From Stentor roeselii (lineage: Eukaryota > Ciliophora > Heterotrichea > Heterotrichida > Stentoridae), in NCBI GenBank assembly GCA_006503475.1, contig RSEH01000048.1, forward strand, positions 62,001-126,000: 64,000 bases of DNA, given 5' to 3'. Numbering within the stretch: the first letter of the stretch is position 1; each line of letters starts with the position of its first letter. Under the pieces are notes generated by a model. It ran no database searches and was not told the DNA's origin. It worked only from the letters and a program-made list of their open reading frames with translations. A program made the translations under genes and the position numbers. Positions 29,001 to 39,281 of this stretch are shown here, in pieces.

Positions 29001-29876
29001 ATGCAAAGCAAAAAGCTCTCCCTCCTAATCCCCAAACACCAAAACAAAACAGCAAAAGAAATCGCCCAAATGTACCTGACCCATTCCTCAAAACCCTCAG
29101 ACACTCCTGACAACAAGCCCCAGTTCCAAAAACCCGAAAAACTTCTAAAGTCCGACCCACAGTCTAAACTTTTCTCAACCAAACCCAAGCCAGAATCAAA
29201 GCCATCACCGAAGCCTTCTCCACTTTCAAACCCTTTCTCAAAATTCGAATCAAGCCCAAAAGAAGATTCTTGCTTCGAGATTTTATCACAGTTTCTCCAG
29301 CACCGATCAAAAACATCAGATCTTCAAGAGTCCAACTTTTTAAAAGAACAAGAAATGCTTGAATCTTTTATTTCAACAAGAAAATCTCTTCAAATTCCAT
29401 TAAAAAAACTAAGTCAATCTGAAATAATTCAAGAATTCAAAGAAGAAGCTCTGAACATGGACAAAAAAATCTCTTCTCTTTCAGAGGAAAATAAAAATTT
29501 GAAAGAAAAACTCGCTTTAGCGATGATTGAAGAAGTTGATGAAAGGCTTCGTAGGGAAAAGCCTTGTGACAGGTTGATTGAGGCTTATTCGAATAAAACA
29601 ACTGAAGGAGACCCTGACCCTCCTTTGGTGGAATTGTTTTCTTTGGTTTCTGGAATGAGTCCTTTTTCAGATTCTGAAGCCTTTGAATTGAAAGTTGACT
29701 CGTTTTTCAACTCTGGTGAAAGTCACTTGGTGTACATGGTTCATCTTTGCCAACAGATCTCAAATGATCGAAAAAGATTTAAAAAGCAGGAAATTGAAAA
29801 TTCACGAATTTTAAGACTTAAACGAGAAGTCGTTTTTAGATTGTCAAAGTCGATTGAAAATCGTGTCGAGAACTAA
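29001..29876 (+). CDS. Unknown protein with Ser/Pro/Lys-rich head and coiled coil
   Basis: A 291-aa protein without a recognised domain. The first ~90 residues are disordered and rich in Pro, Ser and Lys (KPKPESKPSPKPSPLSNPF). Residues ~140-185 form a short coiled coil (SSLSEENKNLKEKLALAMIEE), followed by a more globular-looking stretch. It precedes kinesin-8 by 12 bp on the same strand. The two frames are the same: only one TAA, then ACT AAT AAT ATT, separates its end from the kinesin's ATG. It could be a kinesin partner or an independent gene. Confidence 0.65.
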   Translation: MQSKKLSLLIPKHQNKTAKEIAQMYLTHSSKPSDTPDNKPQFQKPEKLLKSDPQSKLFSTKPKPESKPSPKPSPLSNPFSKFESSPKEDSCFEILSQFLQHRSKTSDLQESNFLKEQEMLESFISTRKSLQIPLKKLSQSEIIQEFKEEALNMDKKISSLSEENKNLKEKLALAMIEEVDERLRREKPCDRLIEAYSNKTTEGDPDPPLVELFSLVSGMSPFSDSEAFELKVDSFFNSGESHLVYMVHLCQQISNDRKRFKKQEIENSRILRLKREVVFRLSKSIENRVEN

Positions 29877-29888
29877 ACTAATAATATT

Positions 29889-32039
29889 ATGCAAAATGAT
29901 GAAAAAGTCAACGAAAAACTCTTCATTAACAAAATGATTGTTGCTGTTCGTGTCAGACCTCTGACTCAGCAAGAAAAAAGTGCAGGGATTGCTAAGGCTG
30001 TTCATGTTTTAGATAAAAACTGGCTGGTTCTTTATGATAAAGTTTCAAATCACGTTAATTCTGAATGGTCTCGTCAACGTGGTAAGGACAAGCACTACGA
30101 GTTCGACGTAGTTCTTTCCGAAACAAGCAGTCAATTCGAAGTGTTCATGTCAACCTGCGAATTTTTAATAGAAGGTACATTGAACGGGTACAACTCTTCA
30201 GTTTTCGCATATGGTCCAACAGGCAGTGGAAAGTCTTTCACAATGATCGGAGAGCCTGACGACCCTGGCCTTATTTTCCAGACCTTATTGTTGATTTATG
30301 ACGATTTAGAAAAGGTTAAAAAAGAAAAAGAATTTAAAGTCTCAGTCGGTTTCCTTGAGATATACAATGAAAATATTCGAGATTTATTAAATCCAAGTCA
30401 TGATTGCCTTGATATCAGGGAAGACCCTACGAAAGGAGTGACTGTCGCTGGACTGACTGAAAAAATAGTAGCGTCTATTGATGATGTCAGTGAAATCATC
30501 ACCTTGGGAACTACCAGGAGGGTCTCCGAGCCTACAAAGGCGAATCAAGTTTCAAGCAGGTCACACGCTGTCCTTACAATCAACGTGGAAGCGAGAGAAC
30601 GGGTAAAAACTGAAAATAATGAAATTTTGTATGGAAAACTCAGCCTTGTCGACTTAGCTGGATCTGAAAGGGCCTCAAAAACGAAAAATAAAGGACTCAG
30701 GCTTTTTGAAGGAGCGAATATCAACAGGTCTTTGCTTTCTCTTGCTAATTGCATCAATGCTCTTGCGGAGTCTGCCACTCGTAGCTCCAAGCCTCATGTG
30801 CCTTATCGTGATTCGAAATTGACTCGACTTTTGAAGGACTCGTTGGGAGGGAACTGTAGAACTGTCATGATTACTTGCATTTCTCCTGCTTTTTATAATT
30901 ATGAAGATACTATTAACACCCTGGCTTATGCGAACAGAGCCAAGACTATTAAGTCCAAAGCAAGAAAAAATGTGATCAATGTTCAGGAACATATTTCTAA
31001 ATACTCTGAAATTATCAATAAACTCAAAAATGAAGTAAAAAGTCTTCGAGATCAACTTGGGAATAAAATTACTTCAGGACCGAAAATAGATAATTTTCTT
31101 ATTATTATCAATGAACACTTCAAGGAAGAAGCTGATCTTAGGAAAAGTATTTATTTAAATAAAGAAAAAATCGCGAGTTTAGGATTTAAAATGTTTGAAT
31201 TGCAGACTCAACTTTTTAAGAATTCTGATGCTAGCCCTAAAGTAAAAAATTCTACTCAATGTGAGATTGAGAAAGTTAGAAAACAAATAATTGCTCTTGA
31301 AAGTGAGGAAATTGAAAATAATAAAAAACTAGAAAAACTTGAATTTAAGAGAAATGATATGGAGACTACCTGGATCAATTCTGGAGCTGATGATAGTTCG
31401 CTTGCCCAGTTGAAACTAGAGCTGAAAAACCACACTATGATGATGAACTCCTTAGACTTCCGAGGACAAGCATCTTCTAATAAATTAGTTATAGAGCAGA
31501 AAGACATGTATATAAAGTTTCTTGAAGAACAGCTAAGGCTTCGAGACTTCATGATATCAAAAGAAACTCCAAAAACAAATGAAAATCTTCTGAAATCTTA
31601 TAAAAGTTATGAAGAAATCTCTTCATTTTTCCTCCCTTCTTCCCTGTCATCGCCTCACAAAGACTCAAACCGAAGTTCTTTACCATCGATTCCCAAGTCT
31701 CGAATCCCTCGAATCACTGACTCTCCAAAACGAATAAAAATAACTTTTAACGAATCCAAGCCATCCCGAATCAAGACTGTCAAAGAAAAAAGTTCAAGTC
31801 AGGAAGTAAAAGAAACTCGAATTCAAGGTGAAAAAAAACGTAAAAAAGAAATTTTTTACAGTCAAAAATACGGCAGAGGGCGAATCATGTCACTGGAGCC
31901 TGACAGTTCAGCAGCTTCAACCAACTTAACCCTTCCCGAGAAGAAGCCAAAACAATCAACAATCTCAGAAAAATACCAAAAAAGTCCATTCATAAAAAGC
32001 TGGAAAATTTCATTATCCCCTAAAGAAAAACTTAAGTAA
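29889..32039 (+). CDS. Kinesin-8, KIF19-like
   Basis: A 716-aa kinesin with N-terminal motor. It has IVAVRVRPL, P-loop GPTGSGKS at ~109-116 (kinesin-8/KIF19 uses GPTGCGKT; the last residue here is Ser), EIYNENIRDLLNPS, REDPTKGVTVAGLTE, EPTKANQVSSRSH, DLAGSERAS, INRSLLSLANCINAL and RDSKLTRLLKDSLGGN. The neck region ANRAKTIKSKARKNV and the following ISKYSEIINKLKNEV match KIF19. A coiled coil and a basic Ser/Pro-rich tail follow. KIF19 depolymerises microtubules at ciliary tips and limits cilium length, so a role in this heavily ciliated cell is plausible. An internal Met at residue 16 is an alternative start. The stop TAA is only 3 bp from the next gene's ATG, in the same frame. Confidence 0.9.
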   Translation: MQNDEKVNEKLFINKMIVAVRVRPLTQQEKSAGIAKAVHVLDKNWLVLYDKVSNHVNSEWSRQRGKDKHYEFDVVLSETSSQFEVFMSTCEFLIEGTLNGYNSSVFAYGPTGSGKSFTMIGEPDDPGLIFQTLLLIYDDLEKVKKEKEFKVSVGFLEIYNENIRDLLNPSHDCLDIREDPTKGVTVAGLTEKIVASIDDVSEIITLGTTRRVSEPTKANQVSSRSHAVLTINVEARERVKTENNEILYGKLSLVDLAGSERASKTKNKGLRLFEGANINRSLLSLANCINALAESATRSSKPHVPYRDSKLTRLLKDSLGGNCRTVMITCISPAFYNYEDTINTLAYANRAKTIKSKARKNVINVQEHISKYSEIINKLKNEVKSLRDQLGNKITSGPKIDNFLIIINEHFKEEADLRKSIYLNKEKIASLGFKMFELQTQLFKNSDASPKVKNSTQCEIEKVRKQIIALESEEIENNKKLEKLEFKRNDMETTWINSGADDSSLAQLKLELKNHTMMMNSLDFRGQASSNKLVIEQKDMYIKFLEEQLRLRDFMISKETPKTNENLLKSYKSYEEISSFFLPSSLSSPHKDSNRSSLPSIPKSRIPRITDSPKRIKITFNESKPSRIKTVKEKSSSQEVKETRIQGEKKRKKEIFYSQKYGRGRIMSLEPDSSAASTNLTLPEKKPKQSTISEKYQKSPFIKSWKISLSPKEKLK

Positions 32040-32042
32040 AAT

Positions 32043-34265
32043 ATGAAAAACTTACAAATCGACCTTCAGGAGTCAATTGAAAAAACTTTTCAAGAAGTTC
32101 ATTCACTTCTAGACTCGAAACCGAAAACCAGGAATAAGTCAGAATTATTCGAGAATCCAAAAACAACAAAACACACAAATTCATCGAAACTTGTTCAGAG
32201 GAACTTTTACTTAAGACCTACTTCTCGATATCTGGACAGGTTTAGTAAACTGGCAGAATCACGATTTTCTTACAAGCCAAAAACTCGACTGAACCAATCA
32301 GCACAAATCATCAGCGAAACCTTGAAAAAACAACACCCAGTTTTAAAATCTGCGGAAAATGACTGGGAAAAAGAAAGAGACAAGGAAATTGTGAAGTTTA
32401 TAAAAGGATTAAGAGGACTCAAAAAGTTAAAACTTGAACTTTTAGACCTTTATGACCTTGCAAGAAATTATGAAAGGAAAGAAGAAACTAATGAAGTCAA
32501 CTTGTTTTTCAATATTCAATCGGAACTTAATAGTGAATTTTATGAAATCAAAGCAGAGTGCTTAGAAGATGAACTTGTTAATCTCGCTTGTAAGTTTTTA
32601 CATTTTTCGAAGGAACTTGTTAAGATTGTGAAGGGCAAGGGAGGGAAAGATTCGGCTCTTCTTGTTGAGTACTTGGCGAGATTTCTTGTCAAAATTTTGG
32701 ACTCTGCAAGTCAGGGAATGATGAAAACTATTCAAAGTCTTGAAAAGTCTCATGAACTTTCTATTAGTATGATGAAAAGTATCAAAAAGGAAGACTTGAA
32801 AATTGTTAATGAAATCTTTAAAGCGAAATCAGGAGAAAGTGAGAAGTCTATTGAAATGCTTACTGTTCAAAATGAGGAAATGAGGAAAATTATTGTGAAA
32901 CTTAGGAGTGAATTGAATGAAAAAGAAAGGGAAGTGGATAAATTAACTGAACTTGATCATGGATTTTCGGCGATTCAGTCGATGGATCATCTTTTGCGGA
33001 ACTTAGAAAGTGTTATAATCGATGCAAAGGACCAGAAACGTGAAAAGGCCAGGATGATAAAAGATTTTCAAAACTTTTTTGAATCAGTTGAAGAATTAAA
33101 TCGGCCTACTAAGTTGATTTCAAAAGAAACAATGACTGATTGGTCAATATTGAATTTAGCTTTACCTTTACCGTTTTACCGTTTTCCTGTTTTAACAAAT
33201 AATCCATTAGCAGGTTTGAAGCCTGGAAAAGTAATTATTGCTCAGACTAGTATCAAGGAAAAAGTTATTGAATCTATTCTGAAATTTCAGGAAAAATCAG
33301 GATTTTTGTTTCATTTGGCTGAAACTTTCTTTTCTTTTTTTTCTGAGCCTCAAGAAAAAATTTCTGCCATGTATGAAGTCACAAGTCAAATCCTTGCGGG
33401 CCATCAAAACTGGCAAATCCTTTCCAAAAAGCTTTTAGGATTCGAAGGATTTCCAGAGAAAATAATAGAAAAAAACCTTCTTCATTGCAGAAGATTATTT
33501 GAAACCTTTATCAAATATGAAAACTCAGACACTTTCATTGAGACAGCCCAATTCATCCAAACAATCGAAAAAGACTTAAAAAATTATCCAAAGTTCCAAA
33601 GTTGGGTGTTATCAAGACTAAAAATTTACAATGAAAAGTCCTCAGAAGACCCAAAAGAAAGTAATTTTTCCTCATTCTGCATGAGATTCAGTCTAAATTT
33701 CGAAAAACAAAAGATTTCCCTAAAGCAAAGTCTTGAAAGAATCGACAGGTCAGGTTCAAGTAACTTTTAATTAGTTTCATTTGAACAGTTTTTCAACTAC
33801 CTTCGTAAAAAGTTGAATTTCGTGATAATTATTCAAGAATTGACAGTCATCTGGCAGGACTTCAGGCCAGATGAAAGAAACATGGTGGAAATAAACACCC
33901 TTCTGCAAGAACTGAACTTCAACTACAACCTGCAACTGGTAAAATCAACAAAAATCTCCTTAATCGACTTTTTGCTTAATTCTTTCAACTTTTTCACATC
34001 AGAACTGAAAGACTTCGAGAAACACACTGAAAAGTTTTCAGAATTTCTTAATTCTGAGTCTTTATCTTCTTATTTTCAAATGCATTCAATTTCATTTCCT
34101 GAAGACAGAATTGAGCAGATTGTTTCTCATCTTTTATTTGGTGAAGAAGTGTCGAAAATATGTGAAAATTTTAATATCTACCCTTTTGATTTGCTTCAGT
34201 TGTCTTTGACTCCGGGTAAACATAAAATTTTAAAAAAAAAGAACCCTTCTAAATACATTAGTTAA
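32043..34265 (+). CDS. Coiled-coil protein of unknown function, two exons
   Basis: A 735-aa protein after removing a 15-nt intron at 33760-33774; this joins DRSGS to ISFEQFFNYLRKKLNF and gives an exact codon count. The N-terminus is basic and Ser-rich. Residues ~130-330 contain coiled coils (EEMRKIIVKLRSELNEKERE). The C-terminal ~350 residues are helical with no recognised domain. A further 15-mer at 33231-33245 (GTAATTATTGCTCAG) fits the intron pattern, is in frame and lacks the usual A at position 10, so its status is open. The gene begins 3 bp after the kinesin-8 stop in the same frame. Its stop overlaps the stop end of convergent Sua5 by 8 bp. Confidence 0.7.
33760..33774 (+). other. 15-nt intron in coiled-coil gene
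   Basis: GTAACTTTTAATTAG. It contains an in-frame TAA if retained. Removal opens the frame for a further ~160 codons. Confidence 0.85.
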
Positions 34266-35439
34266 GTTTTAATATGTTTTTTCCTTTTTGGATCACTTCT
34301 CTTCCGGATGTTGCCCTGAATATTCGGTCCCATAGGGCTGAAGCGTGTTCTCCTTCAAGTTTACCGATTTCTATTACTATGAGTTTTCCTGAAAGACCTT
34401 CAGCAATTCGGAGACAGTTGTAAAGGTTTTGAATTGCTTCGGGAATGTTTTTGTTTTCGCTTAGAGATACTCTTGCTTTGAAACCGGGTCTGGAATTGTC
34501 TGAACCGAATTGAATTAAGATTGTTTCTTCAATATTTCCTAGATTTTCTAGTTCTTTTTCAGGTGATTGGGGTAAGTCTTGGTTGTTGTCAAGAAAGATT
34601 GGGTCTTCATTTGATGTTAAGAGATAAGTTTCTATATTTGGAGAGTAGTGCTTCAATAATTGGCCAGGAGCTTCTTGACTTGAGTCTATTCCTGAAAAAT
34701 TCTGACGAACTTTGACTTTCGCTCTACCTTGAAGAGCTTCTTGAAGTGCCTCTTGGTCTATTCCCCCTCTTCTTAATACCTGAAGGACCAGAGTGCCATC
34801 AATCCTTTCAAATTTTGCGACAGTAGATTCGATACCAAAGCTACAAGGACCTCCATCTAAAACCAGAATCGAAAAATCACTGTTGTTAAAATCATCAATC
34901 ACATGGCTGGGCCTGGTGGGGGAAACATGTGCAAAAAGATTTGCACTGGGGGCTGCAATAGGACACTTAGAAAGGTTTATAAGCGATAAAGCTGTAGGAT
35001 GGTTTGGACAACGAACACCAACAAAATCAGTTCCCGCAGTCAAATAATCAGAAATCAATGAAGACCGTCGAAGGACAAGAGTAAGCGGGCCCGGCCAGAA
35101 GCGCTCTGCTAAAGACTCGGCTAAAGAAAGCAACTCAAGATCTGGCTCGTTAATCAAAGACTCTACTTCCACCCATGATGAAATATGAACAATCACTGGA
35201 TCAGTCAATGGGCGCTTCTTAGCTAAAAAAATCTTCTGAATGGCTTCAGGATTTAAAGCATTCGCTCCTAAACCATAAACTGTTTCAGTTGGAAATGCGA
35301 CTAATTCACCTGCTTTTATGTGATCTGCACAAATTTGCAGGTCTTCTGTCAACTTTGCCATTTTAATAGATGTCATCGGGTTTGAGATGAACAAAGTATG
35401 CTTGAAGATGGATAAATTTATACCCTGAATCCATTTCAA
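34258..35439 (-). CDS. SUA5: Threonylcarbamoyl-AMP synthase (Sua5/YrdC)
   Basis: A protein of up to 393 aa that makes threonylcarbamoyl-AMP for the t6A37 modification of ANN-decoding tRNAs. The YrdC domain carries AFPTETVYGLGANA, KKRPLTDPVIVHI, GVRCPNHP, PIAAPSANLFAHVSPT and LDGGPCSFGIESTV, then LRRGGI. A linker containing PGQLLKHYSP leads to the C-terminal Sua5 domain (LSENKNIPEAIQNLYNCLR; GEHASALWDRIFRAT), so this is the long Sua5 type and not the short YrdC type. The first ~20 residues are not conserved, and translation may start at the Met of MTSIKMAKL or MAKL. It is tail-to-tail with the coiled-coil gene, overlapping by 8 bp. Confidence 0.93.
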   Translation of the reverse strand: MKWIQGINLSIFKHTLFISNPMTSIKMAKLTEDLQICADHIKAGELVAFPTETVYGLGANALNPEAIQKIFLAKKRPLTDPVIVHISSWVEVESLINEPDLELLSLAESLAERFWPGPLTLVLRRSSLISDYLTAGTDFVGVRCPNHPTALSLINLSKCPIAAPSANLFAHVSPTRPSHVIDDFNNSDFSILVLDGGPCSFGIESTVAKFERIDGTLVLQVLRRGGIDQEALQEALQGRAKVKVRQNFSGIDSSQEAPGQLLKHYSPNIETYLLTSNEDPIFLDNNQDLPQSPEKELENLGNIEETILIQFGSDNSRPGFKARVSLSENKNIPEAIQNLYNCLRIAEGLSGKLIVIEIGKLEGEHASALWDRIFRATSGREVIQKGKNILKLN

Positions 35440-35781
35440 GTAATTTGAATATTAGATTGATAGATAAATTATACCTAGTTCAAATGTATTTTGATGTTTA
35501 GAGAAAAATTTTTAATCATAAACTTGATACAGCAATCTAATATCATACTAATAAAGATAAAACTATTGATTGAAACTATCCCTAAATTATATAATATATC
35601 GATATTCAATTCACTATTATCATAAAGTAGATATGATATCATCACTAATAATTCATCTGAAATACCCATGGTCTTTTTCAGATAAATATTAAGTCTATAA
35701 CTATTATACTCAATCATTTCCCTAAAATTATGACTTTATTCCTCACCACCATGAATCATAATATCCTAATAACCAAATCTC
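35440..35781. other. AT-rich gap
   Basis: No supportable gene. An 80-codon open frame at 35475-35717 on the minus strand is low-complexity, rich in Ile and Asn, without family features, and looks like chance in AT-rich DNA. Confidence 0.5.
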
Positions 35782-37560
35782 CTACTTACCTAATATATCT
35801 TCCGCATGACTTAAACATTCCCTCAATTCCTTCTGCCTCAACGGAATCGGTCGTTTATTATAATGATCAAAAGGACTCTCAAAAATCGTTTCAACCCCAA
35901 GTTTATTAATCTCTTCAATACTTTTCCCTTTAAGTTCCGCCGGCATATCCCCAGGTCCAACAATCATGAACTGTTTTCCATCTTTATCAATCTGTATGGG
36001 TTCACTATTTTTCTTAAACTCAGGAAATTTAAATTCTTTCATTTGAGTATAAAACTGTTCAAGGCTAAGTTTCGTGTAAATCTGATCTTCAAATTTCCTA
36101 AATTGCGGAGGCAATTTCATAATCTTCAACTGAGAATTGGCTTCTGCAAGTAACTTCATAATAACATTGAAATTAAAACTATTGTAATCTCCTTTACTGA
36201 TCTGTTCAAGTGCCATGATTTCATCATTTTGAATAGTACCTAGATGGATTCTTTGCTTAACATTTTGAATAATTTGTTTTGAAATCAAGTCGAATTTGAT
36301 TTTTTGCAGGTATTTGTTTTGGTAGCGCCCGATGATGAACTTAGAAGAACAGCCTTCGATTTTTTTTTTGGTTTTTTCGAAACTTTCAACTTGTCTTCCT
36401 CGTTCAGAGTAGAACTCAATGCGATGAATGTCTTTTTCCAGGGTGTTAGTTAGTACTTTCTTGTAGTACTCGTTGTAGTAGTCGAAAGCCGCTTTTAATT
36501 CATTGACTGGGTAGTTGAACTGTCCCTTGAACATGTGTTGAAGAGGGTCATGTCCTCCTTCAAGCCATTTCCGGATATAATTGCTGTCAATGTGACTTAA
36601 AATCACGATTTTTTCAATGAGTTCATCAATTGTGCCGTCAAAATACTTACTTTTCAGGATTTCTTGGTAGTCTTCTAATTGAGAGTAAAGTAATTTTTCA
36701 AAGAGGTTGACGTGGAACCCGTAATGAACTATTGCAGTGCGTTTGAAACTTTTACTTACTTTTTGAACGACACTTGCTGAGTACTGAGTCCTTTTGCTGA
36801 ATAAGACTTACAGGTAGAACTCTTCGATGTATTCACTTTTTATTATGTTTGTTAACTTTCGAAGTAACTCAAGAGGCCTGGTCAAAGGCGTCTCTCCTAA
36901 AGATTTGGATCTTCTTTGAAACTCTTCAACTGATAAATGAAAGACTTCTCGCATTCTTTTCAGGGAGATTGAGTGGATCAGGTCCTCGTGAATCATGAAA
37001 GGATGAGCTCCTGCTGCCACAAGACCACTGTTTTCGTCTAAATAAGTCCAGTTTGCAACGGAAAGGGCATCGTCATTCACGCATGTCTTGGTGGAAGGAT
37101 CAGCCATAAAGAAAGTTCCAGAATCATTGTGAAAATAATAAAGGTTTTTGGTATAATGTTTTTCAAAGAAATCAAAAAACTTTCCCTTGACCATCAAATC
37201 AGAGTCTTGATATGGAAGCCCAGGGTTTTTAAATGCCAAATCACTTGCAAAATGGCTGTACTCGAAAGACGAAGTTGGATGAAGATCAGTCACACAAACA
37301 GCTGAAGGATTAATTTTATCTAATTGATTCAAAATATCACCCGATGATTGAAAGTGACGCGGGGTTGAACCAAGTAACCACATTTTCCTACCTTCCAACT
37401 CGAGTGAGGCATATTTCATTGGAGGACACTTTGAATATATATATCTGATTAGGTTTTACTTGAAAGTATTCAACCTTCTCTCGAGTTCTTTACGAAAACT
37501 CTTCAAACTATCATTTTGTCTGGCAGCTTTTAAAGCTTTGGCTTTTGCAAGAAATCCCAT
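35782..37560 (-). CDS. Unknown 582-aa protein, probably mitochondrial, three exons
   Basis: It is assembled across two 15-nt introns (37445-37459 and 36797-36811), giving an exact frame. Exon 1 encodes MGFLAKAKALKAARQ and a basic amphipathic start without acidic residues at the very N-terminus, typical of a mitochondrial presequence. Next comes a small alpha/beta-looking region with KMWLLGSTPRHFQSS and LDKINPSAVCVTDLHP, vaguely like the first strands of TraB proteins (VYLLGTAH...). The remainder is helical and rich in Lys, Phe and Tyr. I do not recognise the family, and the TraB likeness is weak. Without the two introns this locus would be misread as two or three unrelated short genes. Confidence 0.72.
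36797..36811 (-). other. 15-nt intron in the 582-aa unknown gene
   Basis: Minus strand GTAAGTCTTATTCAG. Removal joins EYIEEFYL to KRTQYSASVVQ, and the frame stays open to the next exon's Met and beyond. Confidence 0.85.
37445..37459 (-). other. 15-nt intron in the 582-aa unknown gene
   Basis: Minus strand GTAAAACCTAATCAG. Removal joins ERRLNTFK to YIYSKCPPMKYAS. It adds a 33-codon first exon that is too short to be noticed on its own. Confidence 0.8.
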
Positions 37561-38276
37561 TTTTATAAAGTGATGTTTATGCTGAATCTTTTCATTTGGT
37601 TAAACTCAAGTTAATTTGAGATGAAATCTAATATGATCGTTTATAAATAAATATATAGGAGGTAAATGTACTGAAGATATGATTTGAATATTTTTATTGT
37701 TCAGACATTTGATTTTAGTCACTTTCTGCTAGATTATTTATCTGGAATGAAACATGTTTGCTATTTGGTTTTGATGAATTGTTGTGAAATATTTTGACTG
37801 AACCTATTCAAAACTTTAGATTAATTTATCATATTACCAATTTTGCTAGTATTTTAGATATTTTAGTAATGATATATCATCATGGCTAAAAGTTTGCAAA
37901 GATTAAATTTTATATTTAGTAATTGTATTTATGAGCAACTTAATTCCATCGTTGAATTAAATGAATTTTAGTGTATTATGATTAGCTTAGGCTAAGGTTT
38001 TCATAACTTAATTATTAATTAGATTCAACATAATTTGAAGCCTCTATTTGTTAGAGATAGAGAAAAGAGAATCAAAAACTCACTAAAATTAAATTCTAAA
38101 TAGTATTGATACATTCATTTTTACAATAAATAAAAGATATAATGCAAATCAAGTAATCCAGTAATCCATCAAAAAAACAACAATAAAATATAAATGATTC
38201 AAACCATAATCCTAATAAACCCATCTTAATTGTTCCTTATATTTCAAAATCCTAACTCAATAAATTATAAACAAAA
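37561..38276. other. AT-rich gap
   Basis: About 715 bp between the start of the 582-aa unknown gene and the stop of the next gene on the same strand. I see no gene, RNA or repeat in it. Confidence 0.5.
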
Positions 38277-39281
38277 TCAAAGTTCAATCGCGCTGATTTT
38301 GAGGTACTTAGAAGTATTCAAAGAATATGCTTCAGTAGTCCTATACATACTATCATCCCTAGGCGCCATAGTTCCTATTTTCGGTATTTGCTTAACTCCT
38401 CTAACATGACTTTGCTTCGAAAAGGCCCTTTCAAGTCGATCCAACGAAGGCGAATCAGGAGTTAAAAGTCTTTCCTTAAGCAGTAAAGGTTTCCTACTTT
38501 GCATCAACTTAAAAGAAGGAACATCAAGATCAGTCCTAGGCCTAACCAACTCTTCCTTCATCTCATAAGGTCCAACAGTAGGCTGGACATCAATAAGTTC
38601 TTTCCTAGCGACCATTTTCTTAAAAATCACAGATCTAGGCCTTTTATTCCCAGAAAAAACAAGAGAAGTAGTCTGAACATAAGAAAACCTTTTCGAGTCA
38701 GGCGGGTCTTTTTCACTAACAAAAGGTTTTCTCGGACTTTGAAGTCCAAAATTAACTTTTTGAATAAACGGTTTCGGTTCACTTTTACAAATATTTTTCC
38801 GACTTCTTATTTTTTGCTCGATTTCAGAAACCGTTAAAGTTTCTCTCGGTTTACATCGATTATGCTTGGGAAAAGAACATCGAAGGTCTGAATCAAGGCA
38901 ATTTGGAATTTCCATTCGGATTTTTCTTGGCTTGCTTGAATGAGTTTTAAATGTTGGACCTTGAGAGGCTCTTGAGAAGACCAGGTCGTATTTAGGTGAA
39001 TATAAACCGACTACTGGAGAATCGGTCTTGTTTCGGAAGGCGTGGCTTCGCTGGTCTCTTGAAACTGAGCGGAAGGATGCGTCTGGACGATGATGCTTTT
39101 GGACTTTTTCTTTCTTTTCGCAGACTCTTGCACGTTCTAGACTCTCAGTGTCGGATGGGTCGATCAGGTTTAGTTCTTTTAAAGTTGGACGTCTTTTTTT
39201 ACCGTTGAAGAGGATGGAGTGGTTGTGGGCACTTGACTTGCCTTGCTTGGAAAAAAATATTTCTCTTTGAAGGACTTCCAT
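38277..39281 (-). CDS. Basic unknown protein with SHIPPO-like patches
   Basis: A 334-aa, very basic, largely disordered protein. Two patches recall sperm-tail PG-rich (SHIPPO/STPG) repeats: VVGLYSPKYDLVFSRASQGPTF and VGPYEMKEELVRPRTDLDVPSFKLM. Each has G-x-Y or GPY followed ~15 residues later by a Phe-containing strand. These repeats are found in proteins that decorate ciliary and cortical microtubules. The likeness is weak because the Pro-Gly-Pro-Gly core is missing. There is no signal peptide or membrane segment. It is a stand-alone gene on the minus strand, with the 56-bp minisatellite upstream. Confidence 0.6.
   Translation of the reverse strand: MEVLQREIFFSKQGKSSAHNHSILFNGKKRRPTLKELNLIDPSDTESLERARVCEKKEKVQKHHRPDASFRSVSRDQRSHAFRNKTDSPVVGLYSPKYDLVFSRASQGPTFKTHSSKPRKIRMEIPNCLDSDLRCSFPKHNRCKPRETLTVSEIEQKIRSRKNICKSEPKPFIQKVNFGLQSPRKPFVSEKDPPDSKRFSYVQTTSLVFSGNKRPRSVIFKKMVARKELIDVQPTVGPYEMKEELVRPRTDLDVPSFKLMQSRKPLLLKERLLTPDSPSLDRLERAFSKQSHVRGVKQIPKIGTMAPRDDSMYRTTEAYSLNTSKYLKISAIEL

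Noticed and set aside
33231-33245. In-frame 15-mer GTAATTATTGCTCAG in the coiled-coil gene
   Set aside because: It fits GTAA...AG but lacks the A at position 10 and there is no homologue to judge by; left unannotated.
35475-35717. 80-codon open frame on the minus strand
   Set aside because: The translation is low-complexity and rich in Ile and Asn, with no domain, and lies in AT-rich DNA; likely chance.
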